Source: Bacillota bacterium (lineage in GTDB: Bacteria; Bacillota; Sulfobacillia; DUMF01). From it: a stretch of 64,000 nucleotides of DNA. The notes under the pieces are model-generated. The model had not been told where the DNA came from and made no database searches. It saw only the letters and a program-made list of their open reading frames with translations. The stretch spans positions 1 through 64,000 of the forward strand of contig DUMF01000002.1 of assembly GCA_012840015.1 (NCBI GenBank), read 5' to 3'. Below, in pieces: positions 25,809-35,900 of this stretch. The translations under genes and the position numbers were made by a program. How positions within the stretch are numbered: the stretch's first letter is position 1; every line of letters begins with the position of its first letter.

Positions 25809-26366
25809 ATGGACAAACGGATCCTCAACGACGCTGAGGCACGGATGAAGAAGGTGCTGGAGGTTTACCGAAAAGATATCGCCAGCATACGGGCTGGACG
25901 GGCAAACCCTGCCATGTTGGATAAGGTCATGGTGGATTACTACGGACAGCCTACGCCAGTCAGTCAGGTGGCGAAGATAAGCGTGGTGGAGGCTCGCGTG
26001 CTCCTAATCCAGCCTTGGGATAAGAATATGGTCTCCGCCGTAGAGCGTGCCATATTGAAATCCGATCTGGGCATTAACCCAGTAGTTGACGCGAACGGGA
26101 TTCGCCTGGTTATACCTCCGCTCACAAAGGAGCGGCGGGAGGAAATCGCAAAAGGATTGCGAAAAAAGGCCGAAGAGCAGAAAGTGGCGATCAGAAATGT
26201 ACGCCGCGATGCCAACGAGCAGGTAAAGAAGCTCGAGAAGAATAAAGAGATTTCCGAAGATGATGCCGATAGGGCTTTAAAAGAGATTCAGGAGCTGACG
26301 GACAAATACATAGGGGAGATAGAGAAGGCTACTCAAGTAAAAGAGAAGGAAATAATGGAAGTGTGA
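25809..26366 (+). CDS. frr: Ribosome recycling factor
   Basis: 185 residues, ATG two bases after the pyrH stop. SIRAGRANPAMLDKVMVDYYG and the EEIAKGLRKKAEEQKVAIRNVRRDAN helix identify RRF, which with EF-G splits post-termination ribosomes. Confidence 0.97.
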   Translation: MDKRILNDAEARMKKVLEVYRKDIASIRAGRANPAMLDKVMVDYYGQPTPVSQVAKISVVEARVLLIQPWDKNMVSAVERAILKSDLGINPVVDANGIRLVIPPLTKERREEIAKGLRKKAEEQKVAIRNVRRDANEQVKKLEKNKEISEDDADRALKEIQELTDKYIGEIEKATQVKEKEIMEV

Positions 26367-26572
26367 CAGTGGGTTTCCCGCTTGAGGTGGCTAGAAAGCT
26401 TCTGGAAGACGCGGGTTACCGCGTTGTGCGCGTGCGGATACTCCCGCACTACCGCGGGGAAAAAGGGCGTGGCGAATTGATGGTGGTCAAGCAGCTCATG
26501 TTTGCAGGCAAAGAAGTGGAGTTGTGGTGTACCGAGAGGCCCCCAAGACCGAGGGGGTTTCTCAGTAAATGA
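26363..26572 (+). CDS. Small conserved-looking protein between frr and uppS
   Basis: 69 residues, GTG start in a GTGA overlap with frr, and ATGA overlap with uppS at its end. Reads VGFPLEVARKLLEDAGYRV, then a basic middle and WCTERPPRPRGFLSK. No known domain and no membrane segment. The tight overlaps on both sides make it a real gene; the function is unknown. Confidence 0.7.
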   Translation: MTVGFPLEVARKLLEDAGYRVVRVRILPHYRGEKGRGELMVVKQLMFAGKEVELWCTERPPRPRGFLSK

Positions 26573-27288
26573 GCGGGAAGACGTCGGTACCAGTGCACGT
26601 GGGTATAATCATGGATGGCAACGGCAGGTGGGCTCAGCGGCGTGGACTTCCGCGCCAGGCCGGCCACAAAGCGGGAGCAGAGACAGTACGGAAGGTCATC
26701 TCAGCGGCTGCGGAAGAAGGTATTAGGTACCTTTCCCTTTTTGCATTCAGCACGGAGAATTGGGCGCGGCCAGAAGAAGAGGTAAGGTACCTCTGGAATT
26801 TGCTTTGCTGGTATCTCGAACACTTCACCAAGGAGCTTAAAAAGTCCGGTGCAAAGTTGAGGGCCATAGGCCGTCTGGAAGAATTGCCTCAGGCGGCGCA
26901 GGAGGCATTAAAGCACTCCATGGAGGAAACGCGCGATTGTAGCGGGATAGATGTAATTTTGTGCCTGAACTACGGAGGCCGGGCGGAGATCGTAGATGCC
27001 GCAAGAAAGCTTGTTGAAGATAGTCGCAGAGGGCTGCTTGACCCGAGAGAGCTTGACGAAGCGCGGTTAAGAAGCTATTTTTATGCGCCCGACGTGCCGG
27101 ACCTCGATCTGGTGATACGTACCAGCGGTGAGTCGAGACTTTCCAATTTTTACCTCTGGCAGGCTGCATACGCCGAGTTATGGGTCAGCAATGTGCTTTG
27201 GCCAGATTTCGACCGCGCCGAGCTTAGCCGTGCTTTGGCGTGGTTCGGGACCAGGGAACGCAGGTTTGGAGGTCTTAAGCCATGCTGA
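26569..27288 (+). CDS. uppS: Undecaprenyl (isoprenyl) diphosphate synthase
   Basis: 239 residues. HVGIIMDGNGRWAQRRGLPR near the start, FSTENWARP and the RTSGESRLSNF(Y)LW motif mark cis-prenyltransferases. Makes the C55 lipid carrier for wall synthesis. Start overlaps the upstream small gene. Confidence 0.97.
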   Translation: MSGKTSVPVHVGIIMDGNGRWAQRRGLPRQAGHKAGAETVRKVISAAAEEGIRYLSLFAFSTENWARPEEEVRYLWNLLCWYLEHFTKELKKSGAKLRAIGRLEELPQAAQEALKHSMEETRDCSGIDVILCLNYGGRAEIVDAARKLVEDSRRGLLDPRELDEARLRSYFYAPDVPDLDLVIRTSGESRLSNFYLWQAAYAELWVSNVLWPDFDRAELSRALAWFGTRERRFGGLKPC

Positions 27289-28076
27289 AGGAGCGGCTCA
27301 TCTCTGCCCTGATAGGCGCACCTTTGGTGTTGGCCATTGCATATGTGGGCGGTTGGCCTCTGTTCGCGCTAGTACTCTGCCTAAGTATGGTCGGAATTCA
27401 TGAATTTGCTTCTCTGTTTGGAAGGCGAAACGTTCACCCCAACAGTGTTATCCTCTACTCGCTTACTGCGGCGGTTCTGCTTTCAGCCATGGAACGCGGC
27501 TTTGAAACCCAAATGATAATACTGGCGGTGGGCATCGCGGCTTCTATGGTACTAGAGATACTTAAAGACTCGAAAAATATGGCTGAACCCATCACAATCG
27601 TCTTCGGGATTATGTATATCCCGTTCCTGTTCAGTTTTCTCCTGAGACTCAGCGGGCTGGGAACGAAATACGCAATTCTGCTTGTGCTGTGTACGTGGGC
27701 TACAGATACCTTCGCCTATTTCGCGGGAATGCGTTTCGGCAGACACTCGTTGGCTCCGGTTCTCAGTCCAAGGAAAAGTTGGGAGGGGGCTGTGGGTGGT
27801 TTCCTGGGAGCTGTGCTGGTAGGTTTGGTAGCGTGCCACATACTGGGGCTAACCTCATTGACGGAAAGGTTGGTTTTGCCGACGGGGGTGAGCATATCCG
27901 CACAGCTGGGGGACCTGGCAGAATCGGCGTTGAAACGGTACTGTGAGGCAAAGGATTCTGGGAACCTAATACGGGGCCACGGGGGCGTACTCGACCGCTT
28001 TGACAGTATGATATTTGCTTCGCCTGTCGCATACATACTCGTGCGGCTCCTTTCTCGGAAGGTGGGTCTGCCTTGA
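27282..28076 (+). CDS. cdsA: Phosphatidate cytidylyltransferase (CDP-diacylglycerol synthase)
   Basis: 264 residues, about seven membrane segments. The C-terminal signature GDLAESALKR...KDSGNLIRGHGGVLDRFDS is present, with Arg where most enzymes have Pro before GHGG. Makes CDP-diacylglycerol for phospholipids. Conserved uppS-cdsA-dxr-rseP order. Confidence 0.96.
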   Translation: MLKERLISALIGAPLVLAIAYVGGWPLFALVLCLSMVGIHEFASLFGRRNVHPNSVILYSLTAAVLLSAMERGFETQMIILAVGIAASMVLEILKDSKNMAEPITIVFGIMYIPFLFSFLLRLSGLGTKYAILLVLCTWATDTFAYFAGMRFGRHSLAPVLSPRKSWEGAVGGFLGAVLVGLVACHILGLTSLTERLVLPTGVSISAQLGDLAESALKRYCEAKDSGNLIRGHGGVLDRFDSMIFASPVAYILVRLLSRKVGLP

Positions 28077-29116
28077 AGGAGTTTGGCTTGAGCGCACTTT
28101 ACGCTAGCGCCGTGGTCCTGGTCGGTTACATCACCGGGAAATTCATAATACCTCTCGGGTGGCCCTTCGTGGTAGCGATAGTGCTAGCGTGGGTGATTGA
28201 TGCCCCGGTAGGATACCTTGAAAAGAACTTACGAGTTCGACGAGGCGTGGCTGTTGGTGTGATGCTCATTGCCGTCACTCTCCTTTTATCTGGGCTGACT
28301 TCTCTCGGTGTATCGAGGCTGCTCGTGGAGCTGTCAGAGTTGGCTCGGCAATTACCTTCATTGCAAGCAAAAGTGCTAGAACTCACAGACAGTCTTGCCT
28401 CAATTGTTGGGAAATATGCTAAGGATACGCCCGCAGGGATGGAAATGTTCTATAGGCTTCAGATAAACCGCATTTCCGGTTGGGCGGAGCGGATCCTGGA
28501 AGAGCTACTGAACCGCATAGCGCTACTGCCGGGATTCGTCGCTGGGTTGATAGTGAGTATCGTGGCAACCTTTTTCCTTTCTCGGGACAAAAAGGTCATT
28601 CTCGAAGGGCTACGACAGGTTGTGCCTAAACCGATAAGGTACAGGGTAAGCGAGACTCAGACTGAGCTGGTCCGAACGGTAGCGAGTATAGTGGTTGCCC
28701 AGATAAAGTTGGTATTGATGACTACTGCTATCACTATAGCTGGATTTGAGTTTATAGGATCCAAGTACGCAGTAGTGCTCGGGCTGATTTCGGGGCTATT
28801 GGACATCCTGCCCATCGTTGGACCAGCGGTGATTTTCATACCGTGGGCTGTTTTGTGTTTCGTGAACGGGGATGCATTGAGAGGTGTGGCGCTGCTCGCC
28901 CTCTATGGTGGAATATGTTTATGGCGCCAAGCGCTCCAAGCAAGGTTGGTGGGCGAGAGCATTGGTGTCCACCCCCTTACTACGCTGGTGGCGCTCTATG
29001 TGGGCATGCGGTTGTTAGGATTAATCGGTCTCATCATCGGCCCACTCGTGGTGCTAATACTAAAGGTGATGGCAGAAAAGGGGGCATTCCCGATCATCAA
29101 GGGCGGGAAAACGTAA
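28073..29116 (+). CDS. ytvI: AI-2E/PerM-family membrane protein, YtvI-like
   Basis: 347 residues, TTG start overlapping cdsA. Seven to eight hydrophobic segments with the family core DILPIVGPAVIFIPWA and LVGESIGVHPLTTLVALYVG. In Firmicutes this subgroup is annotated as sporulation membrane protein YtvI. Placing it between cdsA and dxr is unusual compared with Bacillus. Transported substrate unknown. Confidence 0.8.
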   Translation: MKEFGLSALYASAVVLVGYITGKFIIPLGWPFVVAIVLAWVIDAPVGYLEKNLRVRRGVAVGVMLIAVTLLLSGLTSLGVSRLLVELSELARQLPSLQAKVLELTDSLASIVGKYAKDTPAGMEMFYRLQINRISGWAERILEELLNRIALLPGFVAGLIVSIVATFFLSRDKKVILEGLRQVVPKPIRYRVSETQTELVRTVASIVVAQIKLVLMTTAITIAGFEFIGSKYAVVLGLISGLLDILPIVGPAVIFIPWAVLCFVNGDALRGVALLALYGGICLWRQALQARLVGESIGVHPLTTLVALYVGMRLLGLIGLIIGPLVVLILKVMAEKGAFPIIKGGKT

Positions 29117-30286
29117 ATGAGGCGTGTGGCGATCGTAGGATCCACGGGTTCTATTGGCAGACGGGCTCTGGACGTAGTCCGGTGGCATCGTGATAAGTTC
29201 GAAGTGGTGGCGCTTGCCGCAGCAAGGTCGGTTGAAGTGCTCGCTTCTCAGGTCGTGGAATTCCGGCCGAAGGTGGTCGCTCTCAGAGACGCTGAGAAAG
29301 CGAAGCTTCTTGAACAACTCATGCTCGGCGCAGATACGAGGGTGCTGAGCGGGGGAGAGGGCATCAGAGAAGTTGCTGCTGCGGAAGGAGCAGACGTCGT
29401 GATTGTGGCTCCTTCAGGGATATCAGGGGTGCAGCCTGCTTGGACCGCTGCGGGGACGGGAAAACTGGTTGGATTGGCGAACAAGGAGTCACTGGTTTGT
29501 CTGGGAGAAAATATACTTTCTCGTGCCAGGCAAGCCGGTACCACTATCGTGCCGGTTGACAGCGAGCATAGTGCGATTTTTCAGTGCTTTGGAGGTTCGC
29601 TTACTCCGCCTCGAGAGCTCGACCACATAGAGCTTACTTGCTCGGGAGGGCCCTTGAAGGACGTGGACGGCTCGAGGTTAAGGGAGGTAAGCCCTGAGGA
29701 AGTGCTCAGGCATCCAACTTGGGAGATGGGACCGAAGATAACCGTGGATTCTGCCACTCTGATGAACAAGGCGTTCGAGATCATAGAGGCCAGTGTATTG
29801 TTCGGCGTTCCAGCCGAGCGGGTCAAAGTTGTCATTCACCCCCAGAGCATAGTCCATTTAATGGTGGTCTTCAAGGATGGCTCGGCGTTGGCCCAACTCG
29901 GATGGCCGGATATGCGGATACCGATCCAGTATGCCATGTCTTATCCTGATAGGCTTGAATCCCCTGGGAAGAAATTCGGTCCTGCGATTGCCGAAAAGCT
30001 TACTTTCTTCGAACCCGATATAGAGAGATTCCCTTGCTTGGGCTTTGGATATGAAGCGAGCAAGTTGGCACCCAGCTATCGCACCGTGCTGGTTGCCGCA
30101 GACGAGGTTGCGGTGGAGCTTTTCCTGAACAGGAGGATAAGGTTTACGGATATACCGCGCCTGGTAAGAAGGGTGTTTGAAAAGCATCAACCCGCCAGAG
30201 TGGAAAGCCTCGAGGATGTTATCGAAGTGGCCGAATGGGCGCAGCGGGTGACTCATGAGGAGGCTCAACGCGCGTGCCCCTGGTGA
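29117..30286 (+). CDS. dxr: 1-deoxy-D-xylulose-5-phosphate reductoisomerase
   Basis: 389 residues, ATG directly after the previous stop. NADPH-binding VAIVGSTGSIGRRALDVV, active-site PVDSEHSAIFQC and ATLMNKAFEIIEA are diagnostic. Second step of the MEP isoprenoid pathway; ispG lies two genes downstream. Confidence 0.97.
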   Translation: MRRVAIVGSTGSIGRRALDVVRWHRDKFEVVALAAARSVEVLASQVVEFRPKVVALRDAEKAKLLEQLMLGADTRVLSGGEGIREVAAAEGADVVIVAPSGISGVQPAWTAAGTGKLVGLANKESLVCLGENILSRARQAGTTIVPVDSEHSAIFQCFGGSLTPPRELDHIELTCSGGPLKDVDGSRLREVSPEEVLRHPTWEMGPKITVDSATLMNKAFEIIEASVLFGVPAERVKVVIHPQSIVHLMVVFKDGSALAQLGWPDMRIPIQYAMSYPDRLESPGKKFGPAIAEKLTFFEPDIERFPCLGFGYEASKLAPSYRTVLVAADEVAVELFLNRRIRFTDIPRLVRRVFEKHQPARVESLEDVIEVAEWAQRVTHEEAQRACPW

Positions 30287-31299
30287 TCATGGCTGCTGTG
30301 CTAATTAGCCTTCTCCTCATTCTTCACGAATTGGGACATTTCATCATGGCACGAGCCGGAGGAATAGGGATCGTGGAGTTTGGGGTCGGCTTCGGTCCCG
30401 AGGTCATCCAGCATAAGGTGGGGCAGACTAACTACGTTCTGAGAGCGATACCGTTTGGAGCCTATGTGCGTCCTGTGGGAATGGACCCAAATGAGCCAGC
30501 GCCAGGTAAGAGTAGCTACTTCAGCAAGACGGTAGGCCAGCGTGCGCTGTTCGTGCTCGGCGGGCCGGCGGTCAATATCGCGCTTGCGGTGGTGCTGTTC
30601 AGCGTAGCACTTGCCGTCTTTGGAGGGCTGAAACCGACGCTCACAGTGGCACAGGTGCTCCCCGGTTATCCTGCCGAGAAGGCGGGCGTTAAGCCCGGCG
30701 ATGTGCTGGTATCGGTGGATCAGACCCAGTTGAGAGATTGGAACGAACTGACGAGCTACGTGAGGGCAAGACCGCATAAAGCCCTTGGCTTGACGGTGCG
30801 CAGAGGTGACCGTCTGATACATTTCAACCTGGCTGTGGGGGTCGATCAAGCTAGCGGCAGTGGGGTAATCGGGGTGTCTCCCGAATTCGTGCGGATTAGT
30901 TTTGGACTTCCTGCGGCGTTGAAGGAAGGCATCCGTCAATCATGGTCGGTAATAAGTGCTCTGATTCGTGGCCTTTTGCTAATGATAGCTAGAAAAGTAA
31001 AGCCGGATTTGATCGGGCCGGTTGGCATAGGCCAGATCGTTGTGGAGGCCACCCGTGCCGGGGCAGAGAGCCTAATATATACTATAGGGGCGATCTCCAT
31101 GAGCCTCGGTTTCACAAACTTGTTGCCCATACCCGGGCTAGATGGCAGCCGGTTGCTTTTTCTCGCGGTCGAATGGATCATGGGGCGACCAATAGACCCC
31201 AAGAAGGAGAACGCGGTTCACCTCGTGGGGCTTATCGGGTTGCTCTTCCTTGGCGCAATAATATTCGTGAGAGATATTCAAAGGCTGGGGATGAGATAA
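30274..31299 (+). CDS. rseP: Site-2 intramembrane metalloprotease RseP/RasP-like
   Basis: 341 residues, GTG start overlapping dxr. Zinc motif HELGH near residue 15 and the third ligand region NLLPIPGLDGSRLLF in the C-terminal membrane part; a PDZ domain (about 125-200) lies between. Cleaves membrane-bound anti-sigma factors and signal-peptide remnants. Confidence 0.96.
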   Translation: MPLVIMAAVLISLLLILHELGHFIMARAGGIGIVEFGVGFGPEVIQHKVGQTNYVLRAIPFGAYVRPVGMDPNEPAPGKSSYFSKTVGQRALFVLGGPAVNIALAVVLFSVALAVFGGLKPTLTVAQVLPGYPAEKAGVKPGDVLVSVDQTQLRDWNELTSYVRARPHKALGLTVRRGDRLIHFNLAVGVDQASGSGVIGVSPEFVRISFGLPAALKEGIRQSWSVISALIRGLLLMIARKVKPDLIGPVGIGQIVVEATRAGAESLIYTIGAISMSLGFTNLLPIPGLDGSRLLFLAVEWIMGRPIDPKKENAVHLVGLIGLLFLGAIIFVRDIQRLGMR

Positions 31300-32348
31300 T
31301 GAGCTCGAGAGCCGTCACAGTCCGGGGAGTGAAAATCGGAGGGGGAGCGCCGGTAGTCGTACAGGGCATGACCAAGAGCGACACAAGAGATGTGGAGGCC
31401 ACGCTAACCCAGATTCGAAACCTCGCAGCGGCTGGCGCGAAGCTGGTGAGAGTGGCGATACCCGACGAAGAGGCGTTAAGCGCTTTCAGGCAGATCAGGT
31501 TGGCCACGGACGTACCGCTAATTGCAGACATCCATTTCAACCCGGAGCTGGCGGTGAAAGCGATTGGCTTTGGAGCGGATAAGATCCGAATCAACCCCGG
31601 GAACATAGGTGGCGAGAGAGCCGTAGAGCGGGTCGTGCGAGCGGCGAAGCAAAGGGGTGTGCCGCTTCGTCTCGGGATTAACAGCGGCTCTTTGGAAAAG
31701 GACATTCTGGAAAAGTATGGCGCGCCCACGGCTGAGGCGATGGTGGAAAGCTGCTTGAGATGGGTTCGTTTCATAGAGGAGCTCGAGTTTCATGAGCTCG
31801 TGGTGTCTCTGAAATCCTCGTCAGTCGAGGAAACGGTGCATGCTTACAGGCTGGCAGCGCAACGGATAGATTATCCCATGCACGTGGGCGTCACAGAGGC
31901 AGGGGCGGGACGGAAGGCCGTGATCAAGTCAGCTGTAGGAATCGGCGCGCTCTTGCTCGATGGTATAGGAGATACAGTTCGGGTGAGTTTAACGGGGGAT
32001 CCGGCCAAGGAAATTGAGGTGGCCTATGATATTCTCAGGGCTTGTGGCAGAGCTCCAGAAGGCGTTGAAATCATCAGCTGCCCGGCGTGCGGGCGCTGCC
32101 GCGTGAACCTGGAGCGTTTGGTCAGTGATGTGGAGAGGTTGTTGCGGGATGTGAAGAAGCCGCTCAAGGTGGCAGTGATGGGTTGCGCCGTGAACGGTCC
32201 GGGGGAAGCGAAGCACGCCGATGCAGGCATAGCGTGCGGAGCGGGCCAGGCGGTGGTTTTCGCCTTTGGTAAACAGGTGGCAGTAGTTAGGGAGGAAGAG
32301 GCGGCGGAAGCTTTGAGCCGCGTAGTCCACGAATTGGAGGAGCGCTAG
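31299..32348 (+). CDS. ispG: 4-hydroxy-3-methylbut-2-en-1-yl diphosphate synthase
   Basis: 349 residues from the ATG at 31299 (TAATG overlap with rseP); a longer frame upstream is not needed. VVVQGMTKSDTRDVEAT, IADIHF and the cluster cysteines SCPACGRC and GCAVNGPGE identify the 4Fe-4S enzyme of the MEP pathway. Confidence 0.97.
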   Translation: MSSRAVTVRGVKIGGGAPVVVQGMTKSDTRDVEATLTQIRNLAAAGAKLVRVAIPDEEALSAFRQIRLATDVPLIADIHFNPELAVKAIGFGADKIRINPGNIGGERAVERVVRAAKQRGVPLRLGINSGSLEKDILEKYGAPTAEAMVESCLRWVRFIEELEFHELVVSLKSSSVEETVHAYRLAAQRIDYPMHVGVTEAGAGRKAVIKSAVGIGALLLDGIGDTVRVSLTGDPAKEIEVAYDILRACGRAPEGVEIISCPACGRCRVNLERLVSDVERLLRDVKKPLKVAVMGCAVNGPGEAKHADAGIACGAGQAVVFAFGKQVAVVREEEAAEALSRVVHELEER

Positions 32349-32978
32349 ATGGGTTTTGCGGTGATCATTCCAGCGTATAACGAGGCTAAGACCATTCAGA
32401 ACGTGGTGTCCACGGCGGTAAGTACCCCCGGTGCGGAACAGGTCATTGTGGTGGATGATGGGTCGGAAGATGATACCGCTAAGGCCGCTGCCTCCGCCGG
32501 GGCGAAAGTGCTTCGGCTTGAATCCAACGAAGGCAAAGCATCAGCGATGCTCCGCGGGGCTGAGCAAACCGCCTGTGAGACGCTGGTGTTTCTCGATGCG
32601 GACCTGATCGGGCTTCGCCGCGAACATATCTTAGCACTTGCGGGCCCAGTAGAGGCAGGCGAGGCTGACATGACGATAGGCCTCTTCGAGAGCGGTCGTT
32701 TAGCTACCGATTTTGCCCAAACCGTGGCGCCCTTTCTCTCCGGGCAACGCGCCGTCAAGAGGTGGGTACTACTCGGGGTGTCGGACATAGGGGCAGTAAA
32801 GTTCGGTATTGAGGTGGCTCTCACCAGGTATGCCAGGGAGGCAGGGCTTAGAGTCAAGGAAGTGCGTTTGGCTGGGCTCACCCACGTAATGAAGGAAGAG
32901 AAGCTCGGTTTAGTTAGAGGGGCTCAAGCCAGGCTCAAAATGTATTTGGACATATTGAGAACTGCACAAAGAGGGTAG
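32349..32978 (+). CDS. Family 2 glycosyltransferase
   Basis: 209 residues, ATG directly after ispG. VIIPAYNEAKTIQNVV, VVDDGSEDDT and FLDADLIGL are the nucleotide-sugar motifs of GT2, close to dolichol-phosphate-mannose or glucosyl-phosphoglycerate synthases. No membrane segment. It is set between ispG and polC; acceptor unknown. Confidence 0.85.
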   Translation: MGFAVIIPAYNEAKTIQNVVSTAVSTPGAEQVIVVDDGSEDDTAKAAASAGAKVLRLESNEGKASAMLRGAEQTACETLVFLDADLIGLRREHILALAGPVEAGEADMTIGLFESGRLATDFAQTVAPFLSGQRAVKRWVLLGVSDIGAVKFGIEVALTRYAREAGLRVKEVRLAGLTHVMKEEKLGLVRGAQARLKMYLDILRTAQRG

Positions 32979-32980
32979 AA

Positions 32981-35900
32981 ATGAGCCGGATCGTGGTAAA
33001 GCCGGATGTGAGCCGCCTCGTTGAGGTGGCTTCACGATTGTCCGGAGATGATAGAAGGCTTTTGGAAAGCGTTGCAACTGGTCTCAAGCTCGTGGAGGTA
33101 GACTCCGCAGGATTCTGGAAAGTGTACGTGAATGCGGATGGGGCGTCTGGGTTCCCGCCGGATCGTCTGACGAGGGTGCTTGAAAGCGTTTTTGGCGTCA
33201 CAATCCAGTTGATCATCGAGCCAGGCGGAAAGGGCGTAAAGGGCGTTTCTGATGGCACTCCAAGTTTTCCCAACGCGGCGATAGCGGATTTGAAGCCGGG
33301 AATGAAAGCATCGCTCACGGGCATGGTTTTGTGGCCACAAGAGATAACCCTTCGCACGGGCAAACGCTTCTGGAGATTTGGCCTGACGGATAGGCAGGAT
33401 ACCATAACGGTCAAGACCAGGCCGGGGAGACGCCTGAAGTGCGAGTTCAAAGAAGGGCTATGGGTAACGGTGCAGGGCGAGATAGTCGAAGACCGATTCG
33501 AAGGAGAGCCCGTCTGCTTGGCTGAGAAGGTGCAAGAGGCTGATGTTCCCCAGCGATGCGATGATTCGATGCAGAAGCGGATTGAACTCCACCTTCACAC
33601 TTCCATGTCCGCCATGGACTCCGTGGTACAGGTAGAAAAACTGATGGACGTTCTGTACTCGTGGGGGCACCGCGCGGTAGCGATAACAGATCACGGAGTG
33701 GTGCAAGCGTTCCCCCAAGCGTTTGAGGAGGCTTGCCGCCGGGGGATTAAGCTGATTTTCGGAATGGAAGGTTACCTCGTTGAAGAAAACTGGCGCGATG
33801 TTAAACCATTTCACGTCGTACTGTTAGCGAAGAATCAGGATGGGTTGCGGCAGCTCTACAAACTTGTTTCGGATTCCCATATCCAGTTCTTCCATAGAGT
33901 GCCGCGTATCCCGAGGAGTTTGCTTTCCGAAAACCGGTCGGGACTGCTGGTGGGCTCCGCATGCCAGGCCGGTGAGCTTTATCAAGCGATCCTTTCCGGT
34001 GCTGGGGAGGACAAGCTCAGGCAAATTGCCTCTTTCTACGACTACCTGGAGATACAACCCGTCGCCAATAACTCTTTCCTCGTAGCACAAGGTAGGGTTC
34101 CGTCCGAAGAGGCGCTTCGCGAAATCAACCGGAGGATAGTGAGGCTAGGTGCTGATCTCAGCATCCCGGTAATTGCGACGTGTGATGTGCACTTTTTGGA
34201 GCCCGAAGACGCCGTCTTTAGAAACGTATTAATGGCAGCAAGGGGCGATGACCAGGCTGAAGAGCCTGCCCCTCTTTATCTGCGTACGACAGAAGAAATG
34301 CTTCGCGAGTTTGAATACCTGGGCAGGGAAGTAGCGACGCAGGTGGTGATAGGTGCGCCTGCCCAAATAGCCGACATCGTCGAACACATCGAACCAGTCC
34401 CGAAGGGCTTACACGCGCCCAAGATCGAAAAGGCAGAAGAACAGATCGCGAACCTCGCCATGGAAGAAGCTAGGCGGCTTTATGGCTCCCCATTACCCAA
34501 GATCGTACGCGAGAGGTTGGAAAAGGAGTTAAACGCGATCCAGAAGCACGGGTTCAGCGTGATTTACCTGATAGCGCAAAAGTTGGTCGAGAGGTCCCTC
34601 AAGGAGGGTTATTTGGTGGGCTCGCGCGGCTCTGTGGGCTCCTCCCTTGTGGCCAGGCTGACGGGTATTACGGAGGTGAATCCGCTACCACCGCATTATA
34701 GGTGTCCGGAATGCGCCTACTCGGAATTCCCCCAAACGGACGTCGGATCAGGCTTCGATCTCCCCGCGAAGAGCTGTCCGAAGTGTGGCCATGACATGGT
34801 AGGTGACGGGCACGATATTCCTTTTGAAGTATTCCTCGGTTTCAAGGGCGACAAAGTGCCGGACATAGACTTGAACTTCTCGGGGGAAATCCAAGCCGCG
34901 ATACACCGGTACACCGAAGAGATCCTGGGTAAAGGCAATGTATTCAGAGCAGGAACGATAGCTACCGTAGCTGACCGAACTGCGTATGGCCTCGTAAAGG
35001 CTTACGCCGAATCGAGGAAGCTCGTGCTCAGAAAAGCAGAGATAGAACGTCTCGCGCGCGGAGTGACTGGAGTGAAGCGTACTACCGGCCAACATCCTGG
35101 CGGCGTAATGGTGGTGCCCAAGGGTTGCGATGTGCTCCAGTTTACGCCGCTGCAATACCCAGCGGACGACAGAAGGTCTGGTATCGTTACAACTCACTTC
35201 GACTATGATTCGATATCTAGCAGGCTTGTTAAGCTCGATATATTGGGCCATGATGACCCCACTGCCCTGAAACTGCTGGAAGAATATACCGGAATCGATC
35301 CGTTGAGCGTTCCGCTGAATGACGCTCTCACCCTCCAGCTGTTTAGCGGAACAAAACCGCTTCGCTTGAAGCCCGGTTTTGAGGCTGAAGTTGGCACGAT
35401 AGGCATACCGGAATTCGGCACGCGCTTCGTGAGGCAGATGCTCGTGGAGACGAAGCCGAGCAGCTTCGCAGAGCTGGTAAGGATCTCCGGGCTTTCTCAT
35501 GGTACCGATGTCTGGCTGGGCAATGCCAGCGACTTGATTAAAGAAGGCATTGCCTCTTTGCGTGAAGTGATCTGTACCCGCGATGACATCATGACCTTTT
35601 TGATTTCAAAGGGGATGGAACCCGGTCTGGCTTTCAGCATAATGGAGAGCGTGCGGAAAGGGAAAGGCGTTTCGGAAGAGCAAGAGAATGCGATGAGGCA
35701 GGCGGGAGTGCCAGAATGGTATATCCGATCCTGCAAGAAGATACGTTACATGTTCCCCAAGGCGCATGCGGTGGCATATGTGATGATGTCGTTCCGGATC
35801 GCCTACTTCAAAGTACACTACCCGCACGCCTTCTACGCTATGTACTTCACGTTGCACGGCGATGCGCTGGACAGCAGCCTGCTCCGTGCGGGTCCCAAGA

